DNA of 11,604 nucleotides from Tannerella sp. GTDB lineage: Bacteria; Bacteroidota; Bacteroidia; Bacteroidales; Tannerellaceae. The translations under genes were made by a program, and so were the position numbers. Within the stretch, counting starts at the first letter, position 1. Each line of letters starts with the position of its first letter. Below, piece after piece: positions 1 through 5,805 of this stretch. The notes beneath the pieces were generated by a model. That model was not told the origin of the DNA. It saw only the letters and a list, made by a program, of their open reading frames with translations, and ran no database searches. The DNA lies in the NCBI GenBank assembly GCA_031272655.1, contig JAISTJ010000131.1, positions 1 to 11,604 of the forward strand, given 5' to 3'.

Positions 1-94
1 CAACTACGGTTCCACTTACTCTGTTCTGCGCCCAGAGGGCGGTGGTGAATGCTCCTGCGAGGAGCAGACACATTAATAATAACTGTTTCCTCAT
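1..94 (-). CDS. SusC/RagA-family TonB-linked outer membrane protein, N-terminal fragment
   Basis: Only the first 31 codons are in the window; the gene continues leftward past position 1. The ATG is at 94-92. The product begins with a signal peptide (MRKQLLL...ALWA, probable cleavage before Gln23) followed by NRVSGTVV, the start of the carboxypeptidase-regulatory-like domain that opens SusC proteins. The first 23 residues are identical to the complete SusC whose start is at 5525, and the DNA is identical over 72 bp. SusC proteins are 22-strand TonB-dependent importers working with a SusD lid, so a susD partner is expected to the left. This is a second tandem transporter in the same orientation, separated from the upstream susCD operon by a terminator. 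Identification rests on the signal peptide, first domain residues and similarity to its neighbour. Confidence 0.88.
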   Translation of the reverse strand, partial: MRKQLLLMCLLLAGAFTTALWAQNRVSGTVV

Positions 95-96
95 AT
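25..96. repeat. 72-bp direct repeat, left copy (susC signal-peptide segment)
   Basis: This segment is base-for-base identical to 5456-5527 in the same orientation. It covers the start codon and signal-peptide codons of two tandem susC genes. Just inside the coding regions (1-24 against 5432-5455) similarity falls to roughly two thirds, and upstream it becomes a gapped match. Identity at synonymous positions over such a sharp block suggests recent duplication or gene conversion rather than protein-level selection alone. Confidence 0.9.
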
Positions 97-269
97 GAAT
101 TTAAATTTTATTAAAAAACGGGACAAATATATATATAGTTTTGTTATCAAAAAAAAAAAAACAGTTAAACTTTGTAAAAGTGGGATTTTTTTTTCATTTT
201 TTGACTATTGATGCGGGTTTTCAAAAAATCGTAATTTTTTTGCGCGTTTTTCAAACAAATTCTAACTTT
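97..269 (-). promoter_or_regulatory. susC upstream region, left copy
   Basis: This A/T-rich leader and promoter region aligns in order with 5528-5702 upstream of the complete susC. Shared blocks include GAATTTAAATTT, TATTAAAAAACG, AGTTAAA-TTTGTAAAA, ACTATTGA and CAAACAAATTC-AACTTT. The distal block lies about 160 bp from the start codon in both copies. The similarity ends near 269, just before the terminator of the upstream operon, so the conserved segment probably marks the whole transcription-control region of the gene. No recognisable regulator site was identified. A short reading frame within it (141-338) is low-complexity and not considered a gene. Confidence 0.6.
124..131 (-). promoter_or_regulatory. 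-7 element of the left susC promoter
   Basis: On the minus strand this reads TATATTTG, matching the Bacteroidota -7 consensus TAnnTTTG. It lies 29 bp upstream of the ATG at 94, a plausible short leader. The equivalent box of the complete susC (TATCTTTG) is at nearly the same distance, 31 bp. A clear -33 element was not found. Confidence 0.6.
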
Positions 270-276
270 GAGGGCG

Positions 277-319
277 AAAAAAAAACCTTCCGCAGGGAGC
301 TTTTGTCCCGTACGGAAGG
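277..319 (-). terminator. Rho-independent terminator of the susC-susD operon
   Basis: On the minus strand a hairpin with outer stem CCTTCCG/CGGAAGG (313-319 with 286-292) and an inner GGGA/TCCC pairing (306-309 with 295-298) is followed at once by nine T residues (285-277). It begins about 32 bp beyond the susD stop, the expected place for the end of the operon. On the plus strand the same stem is followed by GCC and five T, so weak bidirectional action is possible. It insulates the left susC from read-through. Confidence 0.85.
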
Positions 320-350
320 CCTTTTTAACAATTATTAATTTAACGAACGT

Positions 351-2135
351 TTATTTTGCCCAAAATAGTTTTTGATAGTATTTCTTGGCATTATTGGTGG
401 AGGCGTAATAGTCGTCGAGCAGGGGACTTTTGCTACCGTCGGCATAAACGAGGAAGTTTTTGTTAAAATTAATCTCGTTTGACGGGTATTCCCAGCGTGC
501 CGGTACGTTAGGCAGCTTTGAGTCTATCGTTGTAGGGAACACCAAGCCCGAAGGATAGCCTGTGCGCCGTATTTCGCACCAAGCCTCGCGCACGTACATA
601 TAACCGAAGTCAATGTATTTCTGCGTGATGATGGCGTCGAGCTGCGAATCGTAGGGCGAGCCGTCAACTTGCTTTGACCAGCGCGCTTCGGCAAACTCAT
701 CAATCTTTTCAGCCGTCCAATAGTCAAGGTCAATATTCAATACCCATGCCGTATAGTTTTTGCCATCGGCGGGGATGGCTACATCTGCCCTTGATTTCTT
801 ATTGTGTTGGCTGAAATACCAGTCGAACGACAAGGCGACAGCTTCCTTAAATGCAGTTTTGGGATCGCCGCTTGCCCATCCGTTCAGGTAGGCTTCTGCT
901 TTGATAAAGCCTATTTCGGCTGCCGAGATAATTGGGTGGTCGAAATTTTCGTTATGCCAGAAGAAGCCGTTGTAACGGACTTTTGAAATGCCGTTGGCGC
1001 TTGTCGTATAAGCCGAATGGTCGTCCTGAGACATTTCCGGCGTTGCGCCGCGGAATACTTCGGGTATTTCCACACCAGCCTGTTCGATTACGTTGCCGTT
1101 TGCATCGGTATAGGAAGGATAGCCGGTAACTTTCTGCTTTGACGCCGTAGCAAGTCCCCAATAGATAGGAACGCGCGGGTCGTCGGTGCCGTCGTTGTCG
1201 TAAACGCCGCTCCATGTAGTGCGGTCAAAATCGCTCAACATGCGGCTAAGCATAAATCCCGAAGCGAAAGCCCACGGAGCGCCGTTATCATCGAGACCGC
1301 CGCCGCCTTCGGCATTAACCGGACCTGTACGCAGGTTGAGCACGAAGATGTTTTCGCTGTTGTTCGAGATAACCGGATATGCGCTTGGGTTGCCGAGTAT
1401 TTCAGCTATTGCAGCCCTGCCGTCGGCGGATAAAGCGCCTTGGCTTGCTACTCGCATAGCCGTCCTTAAACGCAACGAATTGGCGTAGATCTGCCATTTC
1501 TTTGCATTTCCCTGGTTGATCCAGTCCTGCGATTCGTTGAACGGCAAAGTCATATTCCCAAGTTTTGTACCGATCTCTTTCATGTCGGTAAGGATGAGTT
1601 TGTACAAGTCTTCGGCTTTGTTGAAATACGCATTCGTATAGCTGTAATCGCCTGTTGCGGCTACTAATCCCATGCCTTCCCAAGGTATATCGCCCTGAGT
1701 GTCAAGGATTGCCAGCATAAAGGCGTAAGTGTGCACTTTGGCGCACAGGTAGTAGCCTTCGTACTTGGTTTTATCGGACTCCGACATGTCGTTGTAAATG
1801 ATTTCGAGCAACTTGAAATGCGCTGCAACACTGCAGAATGAGCCGTATTTATCAGCCCAGCTGGGATTGTTAGGGCCATACATGCCGTTGCTGTAGCCAT
1901 AGCCGAAACTTTGGGAGAAATGGGCAAGGAAGCCGTTGTCGCCCGCATAGTAACGCCCGTAGCCTGCAATACAATAGTCGTTGCATGTAGAAAGCACCGC
2001 AACAAACAGTTTGTCTATCTGCACTGTCGTGATTTTGTTCGGGTCTGTGTATTTATCCGTATAAGCAGAATCACTGCATCTGCTGAACATGAAGACGCAT
2101 GCCAGCAATAATATTATAGAATTTATCTTTTTCAT
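351..2135 (-). CDS. SusD/RagB-family outer-membrane nutrient-binding lipoprotein
   Basis: The 594-aa product is the surface lipoprotein that caps a SusC channel and captures glycan or peptide ligands. The N-terminus is a signal peptide (MKKINSIILLLACVFMFSRC) with probable lipidation on Cys20, followed by SDSAYTDKYTDPNKIT; the 'YTDPNK' opening and the 'GDIPWEG' motif near residue 150 fit the SusD-like_2 subgroup (PF12771) better than classical starch SusD. Length is normal for that group. The gene starts 27 bp after the susC stop with no terminator between, so the two are co-transcribed, and a terminator follows at 319-277. Oddity: residue -1 of the lipobox is Arg (F-S-R-C), where Gly or Ala is usual; an alternative L-L-A-C at Cys13 would leave a very short hydrophobic stretch. 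The ligand cannot be predicted. Confidence 0.93.
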   Translation of the reverse strand: MKKINSIILLLACVFMFSRCSDSAYTDKYTDPNKITTVQIDKLFVAVLSTCNDYCIAGYGRYYAGDNGFLAHFSQSFGYGYSNGMYGPNNPSWADKYGSFCSVAAHFKLLEIIYNDMSESDKTKYEGYYLCAKVHTYAFMLAILDTQGDIPWEGMGLVAATGDYSYTNAYFNKAEDLYKLILTDMKEIGTKLGNMTLPFNESQDWINQGNAKKWQIYANSLRLRTAMRVASQGALSADGRAAIAEILGNPSAYPVISNNSENIFVLNLRTGPVNAEGGGGLDDNGAPWAFASGFMLSRMLSDFDRTTWSGVYDNDGTDDPRVPIYWGLATASKQKVTGYPSYTDANGNVIEQAGVEIPEVFRGATPEMSQDDHSAYTTSANGISKVRYNGFFWHNENFDHPIISAAEIGFIKAEAYLNGWASGDPKTAFKEAVALSFDWYFSQHNKKSRADVAIPADGKNYTAWVLNIDLDYWTAEKIDEFAEARWSKQVDGSPYDSQLDAIITQKYIDFGYMYVREAWCEIRRTGYPSGLVFPTTIDSKLPNVPARWEYPSNEINFNKNFLVYADGSKSPLLDDYYASTNNAKKYYQKLFWAK

Positions 2136-2162
2136 ATACTTATTGTATTAAATATTAAACAT

Positions 2163-5100
2163 TTAGAAAGTAGCTCGTAAAGAGACGCCTGCATTGCGGT
2201 TAGGTGAAGCGGTATAACCGACGCCAGCCTGCCCGCCCCATGTAGAGCCGCCGTTGTGGGATTCTGCGTCAATGTCTTCAAGCGCCTTGTAGAGATAGAA
2301 CAGGTTACGTCCGAATACCGAGAGGGTCAAATTCTTCAGTAACGCCTTGCTAACCAATGACTTAGGTAAAGAGTAGCTAAGCGAAAGTTCGCGCATCTTC
2401 CAGTATGTATTTTCGTAAACCGAGAACATATAGGTTGTTCCGCCGCCGCTGTTACCCCAGTTGTATGTTACGTTGTAGTAGTAGTCGGAAGCCGTAACGG
2501 TGGTGTTGGGGGTGTAGGTTTTTGTGCCGTCGGGATTGACGGTTTCAACTACGCCTTCTATGACCATACCGCTGTAGTAGGTCTGTCCCTTGTATTGGAA
2601 AGCCTGTCCGCCATGTTCGGGGTCGCGGTATTTCATTGACTGTTTCGACAGACCGCGAGCGGTAGGATACTGTTTCGACATGTCGAGCACATCGCCGCCT
2701 ATGCGGAAGTCGGTCATTGCGTCAAGGGTGAAATTCTTGTACGTAATAGTTGTACCCAGACCGCCGATAGCTTTCGGCATGATGTTACCGATGCGTTTCT
2801 GCGCTGCCTCGCCGGCCGATGTCCTGTAAATGGCAAATACATCGTCGTCGAAATCAACAATCCGCTGTCCGTAGTACGGGCTTGTTTCATCTTCAACAAC
2901 TTCTACAACGTTGGCATAGAGGTCGCCCATAGGACGTCCTATGTACGAACGGATATTGAGGCCGCCGCCATGGTTACCCATGCTGCCGTCGCCGCGGAGA
3001 TAATCCTGGCCGGCTACAAGTTTGTTTACCTTGTTTGACTGGAATGCCAAGTTAGCACGCAAATCCCATGTGAAATCCCTTGTTTCGATGGGGGTTGCAG
3101 TCATTGCTATTTCCACTCCCCTGTTCACCATTTCGCCGATGTTCATCCATATAGCGCCGACGCCGTCGGAAGTGGCAAGCGGCTGCTGGATAATCATGTC
3201 CGAAATAGTCTTGTTGTAGTAAGAAATCTCAATACCTGCGCGGTTTTTGAAGAACTTGTTTTCCCATCCGATTTCCCATTCGGTAATCTTTTCGGGTCTG
3301 AGTTTTTCGTTTCCGAGCGGGCTTGGAATAGTAGTCCACTGGAAGCCGCCGCTCTGGTTCGGGGTATATACGATATTTGCCGCATAAGCTGCCGGCGCGT
3401 TACCTACGATACCATACGAGAAGCGCAGTTTGCCGTAGTCGTACCATGTCGGCAACGCATCCCTGAACGCCTGGGTGTAAAGGAAGCTGAAGTTTGCCGA
3501 TGGATAGAAATAGGAGTTGCTGCCTTTGGGCAGGGTAGATGATTTTTCCTGACGGCCGGTAACGCCGAGGAACAGGTAGTCATCATAAGCGAAGTCCACT
3601 GTTCCGAGGATAGCGGTTTTGAGGAGTTCCATTTTCAACCTTGAAGCCGACAACTCGGTGCGGCTTGCGGTGAGGAGGAATGCGTTCTCAATAGTCAGAC
3701 CGCCGTTAGTGCTTGAGCTTAAGCCCATCATCTGCTCCTGACGGGCTGACCAGCCTGCGGTAGCGGAGATGTTGATTTTTTCGGTGATATTTTTATCGAA
3801 TGTTAAAAGCGCGTCCCCGTAAAGGATGTCATACTGCTTTGTAGAAAGGCTGTAGCCGCCTTCGCCCTGACCGCTGTACAGCGAGAGCGGGCGGGTCGTA
3901 GCGTTCATCACCTCAATACGGTTGGAGGTAAGGTCGGCGGAGAGACGTCCGGTAGCCGTCAGCCAAGGGGTGATTTTCCAAGCGGGAGCTACACTGCCTA
4001 TAAAGCGGGATTCGCTTTCGTAGTCGTTGTTCATATATTGCCCCCACAGGTAGTTTTTGATCCAGTCTTCCGGTCCGGGACTGTAAGCAAAACTCTCATC
4101 GGGCGTCAGTGTGGCTTCGCCTGTAACAACGTTCCTGTAGCCGAGGCTCGTCTTGTACATCCGCTTCATTGCCGAAATGTCCGCAAATGAGCTGAAGGTG
4201 TTTGAGAACGAGTCGTAAGCGCCTGTGGCGCGTCCCTGGCGGTTGTGGATTTTTTGCACAATCAAAGTACCTGAATAGTTGAGGCTCAGGGTGTTACTCA
4301 GTTTCAAGTTGCCTAACAGATTGTAGTTGTGCTTTTTGAAATCACCTGTAAGACCGTTAGGAATTTCGTCCATAAAGGTGTAAGAAAAACGGTTGTTCGA
4401 GTTCTCACCGCCCTGATTGATAGCGACATTGTAAATCTGGTCGTAACCGGTGCGGAAGAGTTCTTCCCACGGGTTGGTGTTGTTAGCCTGGTAAGGTCTT
4501 TCCGTGCCGTCCCAGTATAATACCATTGTGCCGTCATACTTGGGTCCCCAAACGTGGTTTACTCCTTGCGAAGCCTTTGTCGTTTTGTAGGTTTTTCCCT
4601 TGTAATCAATAGTTACGAAGCCGTTGTTTTGAAGTTCGTACTCGCCTCGGCTTGCCAACCAGTGTCCGGGACCGTAAGTAGTCTGGACTTCAGGCAGATA
4701 GGCAAGCATGTTTGCTTGCAGGGTTGCGTTCACATCAATAGTGATGCCGGTGCTTCTCGATCTCTTGCTGGTGATGACGATAACGCCGTTAGCGCCTTCC
4801 GAGCCGTACAGCGCCGAAGCTGCTGCGCCCTTAAGGATGTTGATAGACTCTATGTCTTCGGGGTTGATGTCCACTAATCCGTTTGAACGGATTTTGCCGT
4901 TACTTCCCCACTGGGCGAACTGTCCTGTAGAGGAGCTGCCCTCGTCGTTACCGCTACGGATAGGTACACCGTTAAGGATAACGAGCGGCTGGGTGTCGCC
5001 GTTAATAGAGCTGATACCACGGATGTTGAACGAGACGCCCGACGCCGCACCGCCCGGAGGCGATGAAATCTTTACGCCCGAAGCCTTACCGTACAACGCG

Positions 5101-5525
5101 GCGCCGATGTTCGGCGCACCTGCTTTGATAAGGTCACCCGCATTGATAGTGGATACTGCGTATCCCAGTTTCTTCTGGTCTTTGGTTATACCCAAAGCCG
5201 TTACTACAACTTCTCCAAGCGCAAGAGCGTCTTCCGTCAGCGCAATGTTGAGAGTTGCTTCTCCCTTGTAAGTAATTTGTTGAGTGGTGTAACCCAGATA
5301 AGATACCTTCAATACCTGACCGTTACTGATGCCGTCCAAAGTAAATTGTCCTTCAGCGTTTGTCATGGTACCTTTGGTGGTTCCTACTACCGTTACGTTT
5401 GCACCGGGAAGTGCAGAGCCGTCGGCCTGGTCTGTAACGATTCCACTCACTCTTCTCTGCGCCCAGAGGGCGGTGGTGAATGCTCCTGCGAGGAGCAGAC
5501 ACATTAATAATAACTGTTTCCTCAT
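2163..5525 (-). CDS. SusC/RagA-family TonB-linked outer membrane importer
   Basis: This 1120-aa TonB-dependent transporter forms the outer-membrane barrel that imports ligand held by SusD, powered by TonB-ExbBD. In order: signal peptide (1-22, ALWA|Q), carboxypeptidase-regulatory-like beta-sandwich (about 25-100, 'RRVSGIVTD...GYTTQQI', PF13715), TonB-box-like segment EVVVTALG (105-112), plug domain (about 115-256, including 'NIRGISSING' and 'LYGSEGANGVIVITSKR', PF07715) and a long beta-barrel ending in Phe (SLRATF), as outer-membrane insertion favours. Size and order are typical of the family. The ATG at 5525 is set by the signal peptide and by identity with the tandem copy starting at 94. 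It heads the susC-susD operon, divergent from a GH3 gene, pointing to saccharide uptake; the actual substrate is an inference only. Confidence 0.96.
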   Translation of the reverse strand: MRKQLLLMCLLLAGAFTTALWAQRRVSGIVTDQADGSALPGANVTVVGTTKGTMTNAEGQFTLDGISNGQVLKVSYLGYTTQQITYKGEATLNIALTEDALALGEVVVTALGITKDQKKLGYAVSTINAGDLIKAGAPNIGAALYGKASGVKISSPPGGAASGVSFNIRGISSINGDTQPLVILNGVPIRSGNDEGSSSTGQFAQWGSNGKIRSNGLVDINPEDIESINILKGAAASALYGSEGANGVIVITSKRSRSTGITIDVNATLQANMLAYLPEVQTTYGPGHWLASRGEYELQNNGFVTIDYKGKTYKTTKASQGVNHVWGPKYDGTMVLYWDGTERPYQANNTNPWEELFRTGYDQIYNVAINQGGENSNNRFSYTFMDEIPNGLTGDFKKHNYNLLGNLKLSNTLSLNYSGTLIVQKIHNRQGRATGAYDSFSNTFSSFADISAMKRMYKTSLGYRNVVTGEATLTPDESFAYSPGPEDWIKNYLWGQYMNNDYESESRFIGSVAPAWKITPWLTATGRLSADLTSNRIEVMNATTRPLSLYSGQGEGGYSLSTKQYDILYGDALLTFDKNITEKINISATAGWSARQEQMMGLSSSTNGGLTIENAFLLTASRTELSASRLKMELLKTAILGTVDFAYDDYLFLGVTGRQEKSSTLPKGSNSYFYPSANFSFLYTQAFRDALPTWYDYGKLRFSYGIVGNAPAAYAANIVYTPNQSGGFQWTTIPSPLGNEKLRPEKITEWEIGWENKFFKNRAGIEISYYNKTISDMIIQQPLATSDGVGAIWMNIGEMVNRGVEIAMTATPIETRDFTWDLRANLAFQSNKVNKLVAGQDYLRGDGSMGNHGGGLNIRSYIGRPMGDLYANVVEVVEDETSPYYGQRIVDFDDDVFAIYRTSAGEAAQKRIGNIMPKAIGGLGTTITYKNFTLDAMTDFRIGGDVLDMSKQYPTARGLSKQSMKYRDPEHGGQAFQYKGQTYYSGMVIEGVVETVNPDGTKTYTPNTTVTASDYYYNVTYNWGNSGGGTTYMFSVYENTYWKMRELSLSYSLPKSLVSKALLKNLTLSVFGRNLFYLYKALEDIDAESHNGGSTWGGQAGVGYTASPNRNAGVSLRATF

Positions 5526-5527
5526 AT
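5456..5527. repeat. 72-bp direct repeat, right copy
   Basis: This is the partner of 25-96, identical and in the same orientation, over the start codon and signal-peptide codons of the complete susC. The two copies are 5431 bp apart and bracket almost the entire susC-susD transcription unit plus its terminator. Homologous recombination between them would remove that unit or add a copy while leaving an intact hybrid susC start. Confidence 0.9.
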
Positions 5528-5556
5528 TGAATTTAAATTTTTATTAAAAAACGTGG

Positions 5557-5564
5557 CAAAGATA
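5557..5564 (-). promoter_or_regulatory. -7 element of the susC-susD operon promoter
   Basis: The minus strand reads TATCTTTG, an exact match to TAnnTTTG, 31 bp upstream of the ATG at 5525. No convincing TTTG-type -33 box lies 19-21 bp upstream, which may mean dependence on an activator or alternative sigma factor; that last point is inference. Confidence 0.68.
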
Positions 5565-5674
5565 TAAATTGTTTTTTGATTTTTTAAAAATAAAAAGTTA
5601 AAGTTTGTAAAACTACTGATTTTTTTAAAATTCTTTACTATTGAAGCTGATATTCGGAAATATGAAATTTTTTC

Positions 5675-5689
5675 GTTTGAATTTCAAAC
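5675..5689. promoter_or_regulatory. 15-bp perfect palindrome between divergent promoters
   Basis: GTTTGAATTTCAAAC is two exact 7-bp half-sites around a single central T. It lies 18-32 bp upstream of the GH3 -7 box and about 111 bp beyond the susC -7 box, a position suited to a dimeric regulator acting on GH3 or on both genes. Only the TTCAAAC half is kept in the corresponding place upstream of the left susC (around 250-256). A/T-rich palindromes can arise by chance in such DNA. Confidence 0.4.
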
Positions 5690-5706
5690 AAATTCCAACT
5701 TTTTTG

Positions 5707-5714
5707 TACCTTTG
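5707..5714 (+). promoter_or_regulatory. -7 element of the GH3 promoter
   Basis: TACCTTTG followed by CA is a strong match to the Bacteroidota -7 motif. A TTTC at 5682-5685 lies 21 bp upstream and is only a weak -33 candidate. Transcription would begin around 5721, inside the hairpin at 5715-5741, giving a leader of about 85 nt. A second match (TAATTTTG, 5777-5784) is closer to the start codon and could be an alternative promoter. Confidence 0.65.
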
Positions 5715-5741
5715 CAACCGCGGTTGATTCAATCGCGGTTG
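5715..5741. promoter_or_regulatory. Tandem 12-bp palindrome / 27-nt hairpin at the GH3 transcription start
   Basis: CAACCGCGGTTG (5715-5726) is a perfect palindrome. After three bases (ATT) comes CAATCGCGGTTG (5730-5741), the same palindrome with one C-to-T change. As DNA this is a double dyad, centre to centre 15 bp, placed at or just after the expected start site and suited to a repressor. As RNA the two 12-mers pair along their whole length with one G-U and a 3-nt loop. No T-run follows on either strand, so it is not an intrinsic terminator. Its function is inferred from position only. Confidence 0.55.
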
Positions 5742-5776
5742 AGAAAAATTAAATTTATAAGATAAGAAATTTTTAT

Positions 5777-5784
5777 TAATTTTG
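5777..5784 (+). promoter_or_regulatory. Alternative -7-like box before GH3
   Basis: TAATTTTG followed by CGG matches TAnnTTTG and lies 21 bp before the ATG at 5806. Upstream spacing shows no good -33 element. In such A/T-rich DNA this may be fortuitous, and the box at 5707-5714 is the preferred promoter. Confidence 0.3.
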
Positions 5785-5805
5785 CGGTTTTAAAATTATT
5801 AAACG

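Larger units (their letters stand above)
5528..5702 (-). promoter_or_regulatory. susC upstream region, right copy
   Basis: It aligns in order with 97-269 and contains the susC -7 element at 5564-5557. Its distal block, CAAACAAATTCCAACTTT (5686-5702), is also the sequence immediately upstream of the divergent GH3 -7 box, so the outer edge of the susC control region and the GH3 promoter overlap. No SD-type ribosome binding site is seen before susC, as is usual in this phylum. Confidence 0.6.

Noticed and set aside
141..338. 65-codon plus-strand open frame between the left susC and susD
   Set aside because: It is made of poly-A/poly-T stretches, has no family resemblance, and overlaps the left susC promoter region and the operon terminator.
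1664..2005. 113-codon minus-strand open frame overlapping susD in another frame
   Set aside because: It is fully contained in susD, whose frame encodes recognisable SusD motifs; the alternative translation resembles no known protein.
4708..5271. 187-codon plus-strand open frame antisense to susC
   Set aside because: It lies wholly within the well-supported susC reading frame over its conserved plug domain; the translation shows no recognisable domain and reflects the codon pattern of the opposite strand.
5715..5741. Intrinsic terminator between susC and GH3
   Set aside because: The hairpin is strong but no T-run follows on either strand, and its place just after a -7 box fits a leader or operator better.
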